NCBI GenBank assembly: GCA_030532135.1 | Contig: JAUNLT010000002.1 | Span: forward strand, 117,779 to 181,778 | DNA: 64,000 nucleotides | Reading direction: 5' to 3' | Origin: Lagierella massiliensis | Lineage (GTDB): Bacteria; Bacillota; Clostridia; Tissierellales; Peptoniphilaceae | Shown: positions 18,770 through 28,190 of the stretch, piece after piece | Layout: the number at the start of each line of letters is the position of its first letter | Numbering within the stretch: position 1 is the stretch's first letter | Position numbers and translations under genes: made by a program | The notes under the pieces: generated by a model | Database searches by the model: none | The model's input: the letters and a program-made list of their open reading frames with translations, nothing else | Told to the model about the DNA's origin: nothing

Positions 18770-18873
18770 CATTTATTTTTCATAATCTTAACAAAGTTTT
18801 AAACTTGAATTTAAAACTTCATTGTAATAAACTGTAATTAACAAAATTCAAACTATGAAAGAGGGTTATTAAA

Positions 18874-20037
18874 TTGAAACTTATTAAAAACGTACTCATA
18901 CATACCATGGATGAAAAAAATGATAAGAAGGGGTTTAAAGGTTGTGTGTTAATTAATGAATCTAAGATTGAAGAAATCGTTTTTGGAAATTATGAAAAAG
19001 AATTTTCCGGCGAAATTATAGACTGTGAAGGATTAAACCTATATCCTGGTTTTATCGATTGTCATAGCCATTTAGGTCTAGACGGTTCAGGCATTGGATA
19101 TGAAGGTCAAGATTACAATGAATTAAATAAGTTTTTGACCCCTGAACTTCGTGCCATTGACGGAATAAATCCTATGGACCCTTCCCTTAGAAAAGCCTAT
19201 CAAGGCGGTGTCACATGTGTTGGTACAGGCCCTGGCTCTGCGAATATAATCGGAGGTACTTTTGTAGCAATGAAAACTTATGGAAAAAGAATTGAAAATA
19301 TGATTCTTAAAGATCCTGTTGCTATGAAATGTGCTTTTGGCGAAAATCCAAAGAGAATTTATCGCGAAAAGGGAATAAGTACAAGAATGTCAACCGCTGC
19401 AAACTTCAGAGATATTTTAAATAAGACTAAGGAATACATGTTTAAATTAGAGCTATCTAAAGCAGATCCTAGTAAAAGACCAAGTTTCAATTCTAAATAT
19501 GAGGCTTTAATACCTGTAATAAAAAAAGAGCTTCCACTAAAAGCTCATGCCCACCAGGCCAACGATATTTTTACAGCACTTAGAATTGCAAGGGAATTTG
19601 ACTTAGATATAACACTTGAACACGTTACAGAAGGTCATTTAATCTCCCAAGAATTAGCTAAAGAAAATGTTCCCTTAGCTGTAGGACCTTCACTTAGTCA
19701 TCCTGTTAAATTCGAAATGCAGTTTGTATCTTTTAAAACTCCTGGAATTTTATCAAAAGCTGGTTGTGACGTTTCCATAATTACAGACGCTCCAGTAATC
19801 CCTCAAGAATATCTTCCTCTTTGTGCAGGTCTTGCTGTAAAATCCGGTATGGATGAATATGAAGCATTAAAAGCTATTACTATAAATCCTGCTAAACACT
19901 TAGGAGTTTCCCATAGAGTAGGTTCAATAGAAGTAGGAAAAGACGCAGATCTAGTTATTACAAACAAAAATCCTCTTTCCATTGAATCAGAAGTAAAATA
20001 TGTATTTATCAATGGCAACTTAGTATATGAAAATTAA
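18874..20037 (+). CDS. metal-dependent amidohydrolase (imidazolonepropionase-like)
   Basis: The 387-residue protein is an amidohydrolase-superfamily TIM barrel with the N-terminal metal site GFIDCHSHLGLDG, later His ligands in KAHAHQANDI and TLEHVTEGH, and the catalytic Asp in IITDAPVIP. The C-terminal beta-sandwich ends with GSIEVGKDADLVI. The substrate cannot be named; related proteins cleave cyclic amides or dipeptides. The start is TTG at 18874, with a GAGGG purine stretch 6-7 bases upstream. It is divergent from rbsR. A 26-bp inverted repeat (arms AAGTTTTA/TAAAACTT, 18794-18819) lies in its upstream region and may be an operator. Confidence 0.85.
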   Translation: MKLIKNVLIHTMDEKNDKKGFKGCVLINESKIEEIVFGNYEKEFSGEIIDCEGLNLYPGFIDCHSHLGLDGSGIGYEGQDYNELNKFLTPELRAIDGINPMDPSLRKAYQGGVTCVGTGPGSANIIGGTFVAMKTYGKRIENMILKDPVAMKCAFGENPKRIYREKGISTRMSTAANFRDILNKTKEYMFKLELSKADPSKRPSFNSKYEALIPVIKKELPLKAHAHQANDIFTALRIAREFDLDITLEHVTEGHLISQELAKENVPLAVGPSLSHPVKFEMQFVSFKTPGILSKAGCDVSIITDAPVIPQEYLPLCAGLAVKSGMDEYEALKAITINPAKHLGVSHRVGSIEVGKDADLVITNKNPLSIESEVKYVFINGNLVYEN

Positions 20038-20040
20038 TTA

Positions 20041-20064
20041 AAGGGCTTGTTATAAGCCCTTTTT
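20041..20064. terminator. terminator shared by convergent genes
   Basis: AAGGGCTT-GTTAT-AAGCCCTT is followed by T residues just after the amidohydrolase stop. The hairpin overlaps the last codons of the convergent nucleoside hydrolase gene. Confidence 0.85.
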
Positions 20065-20976
20065 CCACGTCTTTATAGAGTTTTTAAACCAATTTTTAAA
20101 CATTTCCACATCCACATCAAGTGTAACTTTTGCATTAGGCTCTCTTTTTAAAATACCATTTATATCTACACAACTTGCTCCATATGTAAATTCTCCTTTT
20201 GTTTCAATTCCAACAAAACAATCTTTTACTTTATACATTTCAGGCTTTAATAAATAGGAAATGGCACAACTGTCAAACATCCTTAGACCATTGTCAAAAC
20301 TACCACTTCTATATCTTTGAAAAAGTCCAAAAAACATTTCACCAAGTTCATTCATCTGTCTAATACTTTCTATCTCTTCCTTAAAGATAGGTATCTTCAA
20401 TCCAATATCTAAAGTACACATAACTTTTGGAACTTTTGACTCAATTACAATCTTTGACGCTTCTGGATCACATCTAAAATTAAATTCTTGGTATATCCCT
20501 GCATTCCCTCTACCTATGGCACCCCCCATTAGTACAATTTCTTGTACTTTATCCATAACTTCAGGATATGTAACAAATAAAATTGCTATATTTGTTAAAG
20601 GTCCAATGGGAACTAAAGTAATTTTTTCATCACTTTCCATTATAGTTCTGTACATGGCAGAAACCGCAGACTCTTCTAATAAATTACTTGTATCTGCTTT
20701 AGGAAATATATACCCTTCCATTCCCGTTTCTCCATGAACTTGTGATGCGTTAATAAATTCTGAAACAAGAGGTCTTTTAGCTCCCATAGCAACGGGAGTA
20801 CTATAGTTTAAAAACGCTAACAATTTAAGAGCATTTTTAGTTACATTGTGTATATCTACATTCCCATTTACAGTTGTAATAAGTTTTACATCCAACTCTT
20901 CTGACGCCAGTGCAATGGCTATTGCTATAGCATCGTCAATTCCAGGATCCGTATCAATTATGATAGGTCTTTTCAT
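20050..20976 (-). CDS. inosine-uridine preferring nucleoside hydrolase (Rih type)
   Basis: The 308-residue protein belongs to the ribonucleoside hydrolase family, which cleaves nucleosides to the free base and ribose. The calcium site IDTDPGIDDAIAIAIAL is at residues 6-22, followed by TTVNGN, and VPIGPLTNIA near 128. A His-containing stretch near residue 80 (SQVHGETGMEG) lies where the substrate loop is expected. Ribose released here would feed the neighbouring rbs operon. Whether it is RihA, B or C type cannot be fixed without a tree. Confidence 0.92.
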   Translation of the reverse strand: MKRPIIIDTDPGIDDAIAIAIALASEELDVKLITTVNGNVDIHNVTKNALKLLAFLNYSTPVAMGAKRPLVSEFINASQVHGETGMEGYIFPKADTSNLLEESAVSAMYRTIMESDEKITLVPIGPLTNIAILFVTYPEVMDKVQEIVLMGGAIGRGNAGIYQEFNFRCDPEASKIVIESKVPKVMCTLDIGLKIPIFKEEIESIRQMNELGEMFFGLFQRYRSGSFDNGLRMFDSCAISYLLKPEMYKVKDCFVGIETKGEFTYGASCVDINGILKREPNAKVTLDVDVEMFKNWFKNSIKTWKKGL

Positions 20977-21067
20977 AAATCCTCCATTATTTCACTTATA
21001 ATAATTAATACCTTCATAAAAATAAGATTTTCACATCGCTTTACAAAGTAACCCTTAAAGATTAAAT

Positions 21068-22228
21068 CTATTTTTCAATCATCTCTAAAAAAGCTTCCAA
21101 TCTAGTTGAAACCTGTCCTCTGTCCGTATCAGAATAGTCTAATTCAATCTTCGTGTAGGGAATTTTTGCCTTTCTTACTTCTTTTTCTATCTTTACAGCT
21201 TCTACATTAAAAGTGTGACAAGCCTGTAAAACTACTTCAACCACCCCATCAACCTTATACTCTTCGATCAGTCTTTGAATATTTTCAACCCTCTCGGTAT
21301 TATCCGCCATTACAGAACATCCTATTTTTAAATACCTTTCAGCAATTGCAAGAAGTATATCATCTGCATCTTCATCTATAAGATCTTCACAAGTTCTAGT
21401 ACCTGAACAAGTATCATAAACTACAATTACCCCACCATTGTCTTCAATAGTTTTACAAACTTTATCCATAACTCCACCCATAGGGCAACCTGTAAGCATT
21501 ATTCTCTTTGCATTTTTACAAACCTCTGAACCGTTTTTATTGAAATTTTCTTCAATTGAATTGCAAAGCTCTTCAACCGCATCAATCCTATCCTGTAGAG
21601 TTAATTTGTAACCTTCTCCTTCAGTTGCCTTTACCATATCTATACCATACATTGGAGGAGGGGTCATCTTTTGAAGTTCAAACATTCTGTGTTTAGCTTT
21701 ACGAAGTCTATTAGATTTTTTCACAGATTTTCTAATCATTTCATCAGTAATTTCAATTTCAAACTTCTCTTCTATGTACTCTTTTAAAAGTTTAATCTCC
21801 TCTTTCCATACCTTGGACGCATAAGATCTTTTATTTCCCTGAGGAAGGTGCATTACATAAACATCTTTTCCCAAATCCCTTAAAAGCTCATACATTTTCT
21901 TTTTGCCATCACAAGTAGTTTCTCCGATTATTAAATCAGAAAAATATGTATAAGGACATTTTTCAGAAACTGCAAAACCATAAGAAGATTTTATTAAAGG
22001 GCATAAATTTTTAGGAAGAGTATTTTCTGCAATGGGAATAGTCTCCTGACTAGTTCCACATAGTCCCACAGATACAAGACCAGCAGCATCCAAAATTTCA
22101 CAGGGTGTATAAGCACAAAAAACTCCTGCAATTTTTTTGCCTGCTTCTTTTAAATCCTTTACTTTTATAAATCCATCTTTTCTGGCCTCGCTTAGTTCCT
22201 CAAAGCGTTGGGGTAACGATAAACTCAT
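21068..22228 (-). CDS. double-cubane-cluster protein, 2-hydroxyacyl-CoA dehydratase-like (YjiM type)
   Basis: The 386 residues match the HgdB/YjiM family: Cys38, Cys43, Cys57, Cys76, Cys91 and Cys106 in the first half, and GCPMGG, DTCSGTRTCEDL, IGCSVM and LQACHTF in the second. Stand-alone members of this type can carry an unusual [Fe8S9] double-cubane cluster and act as ATP-driven low-potential reductases; others are dehydratase subunits. Both classes need an HgdC/YjiL-type ATPase activator, and none is encoded beside it here. No CoA transferase or partner dehydratase subunit lies next to it either, which favours the stand-alone type. ATG 22228 is preceded by a weak AGGAG. Confidence 0.88.
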   Translation of the reverse strand: MSLSLPQRFEELSEARKDGFIKVKDLKEAGKKIAGVFCAYTPCEILDAAGLVSVGLCGTSQETIPIAENTLPKNLCPLIKSSYGFAVSEKCPYTYFSDLIIGETTCDGKKKMYELLRDLGKDVYVMHLPQGNKRSYASKVWKEEIKLLKEYIEEKFEIEITDEMIRKSVKKSNRLRKAKHRMFELQKMTPPPMYGIDMVKATEGEGYKLTLQDRIDAVEELCNSIEENFNKNGSEVCKNAKRIMLTGCPMGGVMDKVCKTIEDNGGVIVVYDTCSGTRTCEDLIDEDADDILLAIAERYLKIGCSVMADNTERVENIQRLIEEYKVDGVVEVVLQACHTFNVEAVKIEKEVRKAKIPYTKIELDYSDTDRGQVSTRLEAFLEMIEK

Positions 22229-22354
22229 TTTCTACTCCTTTATAGCTATTTTTATACTTACACTTTAACAAGTTATACATATTTAATTTTAGACCTAACA
22301 ATATTTATTGTCAATTATTTATATTTTAAATATATGTCCTTGTATTATCCTTTC

Positions 22355-22405
22355 TAAAAATAAGAAAAGAAAAGAAGAGAATATTCTCCACTTTCCTTTT
22401 CTTAT
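22355..22405 (-). terminator. terminator of the opp-carboxypeptidase operon
   Basis: Two 23-base arms (22360-22382 and 22383-22405) pair with only a few mismatches. On the minus strand the hairpin is followed by a T-rich stretch, 25 bp past the carboxypeptidase stop. Confidence 0.75.
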
Positions 22406-22429
22406 CAAACTTTATCTTTAGAGTGTAGA

Positions 22430-23803
22430 TTATTTATTTAATTCATAAGCTAAAGCAAGTCCACTTTCCAGTTGAACCGACACTAATCGTTTAATAGGAA
22501 CTACACTATAGTCCATCTTCTCCTCCAAATAATCTGCCAACTCTTTTAATTTAATTTCTGCTTTAGAGCATTCTTCTTTTAAGATTTTATACCCCTTAGA
22601 ACCTTCTTCCTGTTTCTTAAGTTCTTCTTCGTTCATTCTAATGATTAATCCCAAGGACAACATACTATAAAACTTACTCACAAGTAAATTGTCAAATTTT
22701 TCTGCAACAGTTGCTTTTTTATTGTATATATCAACTTCTTCAATCATTTTTAAAGTAGAACTATGAACTTGTTCTAGATCTGTAAAAGCTTCAATCGCTA
22801 GCCTAAATACATTGTCTTTTGCAACATATGGTTTAGACTTTTCTAAAGAATCCAATAAATAGTCATCTAGTTTTTTAGCATATTCTATAGACTTCTTAAT
22901 AGCTTCTTTTCTTGTAATTTCCGACTCTGACTGATCATCTATTCTCTTATCGTAGAAATATGGAAGTTCTGTTACAAGAGTACATGATCCATATTTAACT
23001 CCAGCATAATCTGCAGAACAAGTTCCTATATTTATCTCTTCCTCTGGATTTTCAACCCCATATTTTTCTAAATAATCATATTCATCAGAAATTTTTAATT
23101 CTTTGTAAATTGCAGGGGCAAAAGCTTCACAGTAAGGAGCTTCAGGTTCTCCGTAATTTACAGGGATATTTTGCTTATTTGCAGCCTCTATAAAAGAGTT
23201 GTAAACTTCCTTTATATCTCTACTAATGTACCAATAAGCTCCTCCAAATCCAGCGTTGTGTAAAGAATAGATAAACTCAGGCTTTATCTCATCTATAAGA
23301 TCCATCATAGCTTTTGTTTCAGGTATGGGCTTATCAAATTTAAGTTTTTTATACTCTATTGGAAATGTCCAATCCACTTGAAGAAATCCTGCAGGTCTAT
23401 AGAAGTTTCTAGCATAATTATAAAGGTTATATGGTCCTTTGTACCAACCTTCGTTTTTTCTCGCCCCATCTACATCCCAAGCCTTAATTATATACCAAGT
23501 GTAATCCAATGAATTTCTAAATTCTTCATCTTCCACCAATTGGTTTATTAAGTGATCAATTGTCATTGTCCCTATAGGCTCATTTGGGTGGGGAAGTCCA
23601 AATACCAAAGCATTTTTACTCCCATTTCCTATTTTTAAACCTATTATTTTTTCTCCTTCTTTGGAAGTTCCAAAATCAAATGTTGAAACTATATCCTTGT
23701 GTTTTTCTGCAACTTCATAGCTCATTTCATTAAGTTCATCAACTGTAAAAAAAGTTTTATAGTCAGGAACTCTATTAATAACTCTATCAATTAACTCTTT
23801 CAT
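22430..23803 (-). CDS. M14 family zinc carboxypeptidase
   Basis: I place the start at ATG 23803 (457 residues): this ATG overlaps the oppA stop (TAATG) and GGAGA lies about 10 bases before it, so the longer frame to 23845 is not needed. The peptidase M14 zinc site is GLPHPNEPIG (HxxE) near residue 69, and the third ligand is the His in YSLHNAGF near residue 185. The Glu in VTELPYF near 285 is in the right area for the catalytic Glu. No signal peptide is seen, so it acts in the cytoplasm on peptides brought in by Opp. It is the last gene of the operon, a tight import-then-trim arrangement. Confidence 0.85.
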   Translation of the reverse strand: MKELIDRVINRVPDYKTFFTVDELNEMSYEVAEKHKDIVSTFDFGTSKEGEKIIGLKIGNGSKNALVFGLPHPNEPIGTMTIDHLINQLVEDEEFRNSLDYTWYIIKAWDVDGARKNEGWYKGPYNLYNYARNFYRPAGFLQVDWTFPIEYKKLKFDKPIPETKAMMDLIDEIKPEFIYSLHNAGFGGAYWYISRDIKEVYNSFIEAANKQNIPVNYGEPEAPYCEAFAPAIYKELKISDEYDYLEKYGVENPEEEINIGTCSADYAGVKYGSCTLVTELPYFYDKRIDDQSESEITRKEAIKKSIEYAKKLDDYLLDSLEKSKPYVAKDNVFRLAIEAFTDLEQVHSSTLKMIEEVDIYNKKATVAEKFDNLLVSKFYSMLSLGLIIRMNEEELKKQEEGSKGYKILKEECSKAEIKLKELADYLEEKMDYSVVPIKRLVSVQLESGLALAYELNK

Positions 23804-25392
23804 TATTTTACCATCTCCGTAAAAGTAAACTCTGCCCAACCCCATTTACCTTCTCCGTCAATTGGAAGGTTAATATAGTTTTTGGAATTTGCATCATAAC
23901 TTGCAAACTCAATTATAGGTACAAATACAGCATCTTCTGCTAAAATTTTCTGTGCTTCTTTATAAAGTTCTGCCCTCTTATTACTATCAGCTTCCTTGTT
24001 AGCTTCTATAACCAATTTGTCAAATTCAGGATTTGCATATAAAGACCAGTTATTAGATTCTCCTGTTGCATATCTTGCTTGAAGAGCAGAAGGGTCAGGT
24101 CCCATAAATCCACCTTGAAGTTCCATAATATAGTCTTTGCTTGTACCAACTTTTTCAGCCCACGCATTATATTCAGATACATTTATTTTCATTTCAATAC
24201 CCGCTTCTTTAAGAGTTGCCTCCATTAATTTAGCCGCATCTGGATAGCCTCCACCCTCAAATACTTCAACTTCAAGACCTCTTACGTAGTAACCGTCTTT
24301 GTCCTTAGTATATCCTGCTTCTTCTAATATTTTAATTGCCTCATCAATATTAAACTTAGGACTTACATCTGTTGTGTTTGCATATTCTTCAATTAAGCTT
24401 GGGTACATTGTATATTCAGGTTTTTGAAGACCATGGAATATCTTTTTAGATATTTCCTCTTTGTCTATTGCATAGGAGATGGCTTTTCTAACAGCAACAT
24501 CTTTAACCTTTTCATTTTCCATATTAAATATAAGTCTCATAGGAGAAGGATATCTATTTATTTCCATTCTTAAATTTTCATCTTGCAATAATTGCTCTGC
24601 ATTAGCTGAAGGTACGTTTTCTAACACATCTAACTCACCGTTAACAAGTGCTTGAACAGCTGTTGCATCATCTGGAATAATACTGTAAACTACTTTGTCT
24701 AATTTAGGAGAACCTTCCCAATAATCTTCATTTTTAACAATTGTAATAGACTCTCCCTGTACATAATTTTCTAGTTTAAACGGACCACTTCCAATAGGCT
24801 TAGAAATTATTGCTTCATTTTCTTCCCAAGGTTTTCCATTGTCTAAAACATGTTTTGGCATTATAAATGTTGAATACCAGCCTAATTCAGCAATAAGTGA
24901 TATGTCTGGATCTTTTAGTTTAAAGGTTATAGTATAATCATCTACAACATCAAAAGATTCAATATTTTGAAATTTAGTGTTCATAAGGTATTGAGGATCT
25001 GACTTTATTTTTTCAAAAGTATATTTTACATCTTCAGAAGTTACTTTTTCCCCATCATGCCACTTTGCATTTTCTCTAAGATGAAATGTAATTTCCTTCG
25101 CATCTTCAGATATGTCCCAAGACTCTGCAAGATCTGGAATTACTTGTTTTGAAGCATCTAATTTAACAAGTCTATTAAATATATTTTGAAATATTGGATA
25201 GCCATTGTCATCTGGTAATTTATCAGGATCCCAGCTCATAGGATCACCGAAGTGTCTTACGATAATTTGTCCACCTGTCTGTACACTTTCATTTTCTTTA
25301 GAACCTGTACTTGAACCTCCCTTGCTATCTGGTTTACAAGAAACCAATAACATCATACACGCTAGCATTATAGCCACTATTTTCTTTTTCAT
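23803..25392 (-). CDS. oppA: oligopeptide ABC transporter substrate-binding lipoprotein
   Basis: The 529-residue SBP family 5 protein begins with a lipoprotein signal ending LLVSC (Cys19). It has the family N-terminal signature of WDPDKLPDDNG, then LAESWDISEDAKEITFHLRENAKWHDGEKVT near residue 90 as two short blocks, and a long DppA/OppA-type core. It captures peptides outside the cell for OppBCDF. It follows oppF by 11 bp. Family 5 members also bind nickel or other ligands; the carboxypeptidase partner supports peptides. Confidence 0.92.
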   Translation of the reverse strand: MKKKIVAIMLACMMLLVSCKPDSKGGSSTGSKENESVQTGGQIIVRHFGDPMSWDPDKLPDDNGYPIFQNIFNRLVKLDASKQVIPDLAESWDISEDAKEITFHLRENAKWHDGEKVTSEDVKYTFEKIKSDPQYLMNTKFQNIESFDVVDDYTITFKLKDPDISLIAELGWYSTFIMPKHVLDNGKPWEENEAIISKPIGSGPFKLENYVQGESITIVKNEDYWEGSPKLDKVVYSIIPDDATAVQALVNGELDVLENVPSANAEQLLQDENLRMEINRYPSPMRLIFNMENEKVKDVAVRKAISYAIDKEEISKKIFHGLQKPEYTMYPSLIEEYANTTDVSPKFNIDEAIKILEEAGYTKDKDGYYVRGLEVEVFEGGGYPDAAKLMEATLKEAGIEMKINVSEYNAWAEKVGTSKDYIMELQGGFMGPDPSALQARYATGESNNWSLYANPEFDKLVIEANKEADSNKRAELYKEAQKILAEDAVFVPIIEFASYDANSKNYINLPIDGEGKWGWAEFTFTEMVK

Positions 25393-25403
25393 AATTTCCT
25401 CCT

Positions 25404-26366
25404 TTATAATTTAATGCAATACGCATAATGCTCTTTTTCAACCTCCACCCTATTAGGGTATCCTTTAAAACATTCCTCTGTCGCCATTAAACATCTATTT
25501 GCAAAATAGCAAGCAGGCTTTAAGTCAATAGGAGTTGGTGGTTCACCTTGAATATCAATTCTATTCATTTCTTCTGTTGGATCTATAGAAGCACAATTTG
25601 ATATAAGAACCTTAGTATAAGGGTGTAATGGATTTTCAATTACATCTTTTGCATATCCATATTCCACAGGTTTGCCCAAATACATAACTAATATCTTATC
25701 TGCTATATACCTTGTAAGTGCTATATCGTGACTTATAAATAAAATAGAAGTTCCCTGTTTCGATAAATTTAACAAGGCATTAATAATATCTGCTCTGACC
25801 GATATATCTAACATACTCACAGGTTCATCTGCAATTATGAACTTAGGTTTTAAAAGAGTCGCCCTAATTATTGAAATTCTCTGAAGTTGTCCACCTGATA
25901 GCTGGTGGGGGTATCTTTGCATTATTTCATCTGCAGGTCTTAATCCCCCTTCTTCAAGAGCTTTTAAACAAATACTATATCTGTCCTTGTCGTCTTTACC
26001 AATATTGTGAATCTTTAAAGGTCGAGTTAGAATATTTCCTATCTTATCCCTTGGAGTAAAGGAGTCATAAGGATTTTGAAAAATCATTTGAACGTAACGT
26101 CTAAAAGTCTTTTCATCTTTTTTTAAAATTTCCTCTACGGATTTTTCTCCTATAAAAATTTCTCCATCAGTAGGTTTTTCAAGTCTAGCAAGAACTCTTC
26201 CTAGTGTAGATTTTCCACACCCGCTCTCCCCTATTAATCCTAAGATTTCTCCTTCTTTAATATCAAAACTCACATTGTCAACAGCTTGAATATAGGACTT
26301 TTTAAAAAGATTCTTATTAGCAGGATAAAACTTTTTTATATTTTTTACTCTAATATTATTTTTCAT
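25404..26366 (-). CDS. oppF: oligopeptide ABC transporter ATP-binding protein OppF
   Basis: The 320-residue ATPase has Walker A (GESGCGKST), signature LSGGQLQRISIIRA, Walker B (FIIADEPVSMLD) and the C-terminal oligopeptide-transporter domain with CYFANRCLMATEEC. It pairs with OppD to power uptake. It overlaps oppD by 11 bp. Confidence 0.94.
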   Translation of the reverse strand: MKNNIRVKNIKKFYPANKNLFKKSYIQAVDNVSFDIKEGEILGLIGESGCGKSTLGRVLARLEKPTDGEIFIGEKSVEEILKKDEKTFRRYVQMIFQNPYDSFTPRDKIGNILTRPLKIHNIGKDDKDRYSICLKALEEGGLRPADEIMQRYPHQLSGGQLQRISIIRATLLKPKFIIADEPVSMLDISVRADIINALLNLSKQGTSILFISHDIALTRYIADKILVMYLGKPVEYGYAKDVIENPLHPYTKVLISNCASIDPTEEMNRIDIQGEPPTPIDLKPACYFANRCLMATEECFKGYPNRVEVEKEHYAYCIKL

Positions 26367-27336
26367 CTGAAATCTCCTGTATATTGTGGCAATATACTCT
26401 TCTATTATCCACTACTGTTTCCTTAGGTTTTTTTACTTCACAGATATTAGTCTTATACGGACATCTATCTTTAAATATACAACCTACATGTTCTTTAGAA
26501 AGGTCTGGCATAAACCCTGGTATAGATTTTATTTCTTCTGTATCTCCTTTCATAGAAGGAAAACTGTCTATTAAACCCATTGTATAAGGATGGTATGGTC
26601 TCTTGAGAACATCCTTAGTAAACCCAAACTCCATTAACTCTCCTGCATAAAAAATTGCAACTTTATTACAAGACTGAGCAACAACAGAAATATCATGTGT
26701 TATCATAATTCTTGTCATTTTCATAGTTTGTTCCAGTTTTAGTATTTCATCTAAAATCTGACCTTGGGTTACTACATCAAGTGCTGTGGTTGCTTCATCT
26801 AAAATAAGTAATTTAGGATTGAACAACAGCGCAATGGCTATGGAAATCCTTTGTAACATTCCTCCAGATAATTCATGAGGATATAAATTTACAACTCTAT
26901 CAGAAAGATTTACTTTATTTAATAGTTCCACAAATATTTTTTTAACTTTTTCTTTTGTAGCTTTTGGCTCGTGAACTCTGTAAATATCATATACCTGTTC
27001 AAAAATTCTATGTACTGGACTTAGAGAGTTCATAGACTTTTGAAATACAACTGCAATTTCCTTCCACCTTATTTTATTAAACTCATCCTTAGATAGAGAA
27101 ATTAAATCTTTATCATAAAAATTGACTTTACCAGAAATTTCCGTTTCTTTAGGGTCTAAAAGCCTTATCATTCCCATGGCAACTGTTGACTTTCCCGAAC
27201 CAGATTCTCCTACTATACCTAAAGAGTCAGCCTCATTTAAAGAAAAATTTACATTTCTACAAGCCTTAACAGAAGAATCTTTATTAATATACGAGATATT
27301 CAAATTTTCAACTTTTAATATTTGATTTTCTTCCAT
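26356..27336 (-). CDS. oppD: oligopeptide ABC transporter ATP-binding protein OppD
   Basis: The 326-residue ATPase has Walker A (GESGSGKST), signature LSGGMLQRISIAIA, Walker B (LLILDEATTALD) and the C-terminal Cys-rich tail CIFKDRCPYKTNIC typical of OppD/DppD. The start shares one base with the oppC stop, so expression is coupled. Confidence 0.94.
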   Translation of the reverse strand: MEENQILKVENLNISYINKDSSVKACRNVNFSLNEADSLGIVGESGSGKSTVAMGMIRLLDPKETEISGKVNFYDKDLISLSKDEFNKIRWKEIAVVFQKSMNSLSPVHRIFEQVYDIYRVHEPKATKEKVKKIFVELLNKVNLSDRVVNLYPHELSGGMLQRISIAIALLFNPKLLILDEATTALDVVTQGQILDEILKLEQTMKMTRIMITHDISVVAQSCNKVAIFYAGELMEFGFTKDVLKRPYHPYTMGLIDSFPSMKGDTEEIKSIPGFMPDLSKEHVGCIFKDRCPYKTNICEVKKPKETVVDNRRVYCHNIQEISDEK

Positions 27337-28190
27337 TATTTTCCTCCTCTACTTAGATTTTTTGGATTTAAAGCTCTATTTAAGCCATCTCCTAGTAAGT
27401 AGAAACAAGTTACTGTAAGTACAATTGCAATACCTGCAAAAGTAGAAATCCACCAAGCATTTGTAATATATTGTTTACCTTCATATATCATTTGACCCCA
27501 ACTAATTGTGTTAGGATCTCCTAAACCTAAGAAGGAAAGTCCTGCCTCTGTAAGAATAGCATTTGCCATTCCTACAGTAGTGTTAGAAATTACTGGATAA
27601 ATTCCATTTGGAATAATATATTTAAAAAGTATCTGTCTTTTATTTTCACCTAGAGAAACTGCCGATTTTACAAAAGTCCTCTCCCTCAAACTCATGGCTT
27701 GAGCTCTCATTAGCTTTGCATTACTAGGCCAAGTCGTAAGCCCTATAACTATCATCACATTAGTAATAGAACTTCCAAAAAGTGCAATTATCATAAGTAT
27801 TAAAAAGAACGTTGGAAGCATCATAAAGATATTTATAACTTCAGACAAAATTCTGTCCACCGTTCCTCCAAAATACCCTGCAACTCCTCCTATTATAATT
27901 CCTATAACCCCCGATATAAGTGCAGAGACCACTGCAACTTTTACAGAAGTCCTAGTTCCATATACTATCATTGAAAACACATCCTGTCCCAGATGGTTAG
28001 TGCCTAATAAATGTCCCTCTTCCCCGACTTCACCAAGGGATAAATCTCCAAATTCATAGGGATCAAAATTAGCAATAAGGGGTGCAAAAACTATTATAAT
28101 AAGTATAATTAAAAGTCCTATTAACCCCGCCTTAAGTTGGTTGTCCCTCTTAATCATTTTTATAAAATTTATTTTCATCTTAATCACCAT
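27336..28190 (-). CDS. oppC: oligopeptide ABC transporter permease OppC
   Basis: The 284-residue permease has an N-terminal TM, the LLGTNHLGQDVFS motif near residue 80 that marks OppC/DppC proteins, and the inner-membrane EAA loop with GENKRQILFKYIIPNG near residue 200. The start overlaps oppB by 11 bp. The first codons are MVIKMK; a start at the inner ATG four codons on is also possible. Confidence 0.93.
   Translation of the reverse strand: MVIKMKINFIKMIKRDNQLKAGLIGLLIILIIIVFAPLIANFDPYEFGDLSLGEVGEEGHLLGTNHLGQDVFSMIVYGTRTSVKVAVVSALISGVIGIIIGGVAGYFGGTVDRILSEVINIFMMLPTFFLILMIIALFGSSITNVMIVIGLTTWPSNAKLMRAQAMSLRERTFVKSAVSLGENKRQILFKYIIPNGIYPVISNTTVGMANAILTEAGLSFLGLGDPNTISWGQMIYEGKQYITNAWWISTFAGIAIVLTVTCFYLLGDGLNRALNPKNLSRGGK

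Noticed and set aside
23804-23845. Longer start for the M14 carboxypeptidase
   Set aside because: The extra 14 codons lie inside oppA, while the ATG at 23803 overlaps the oppA stop and has a GGAGA ribosome site.
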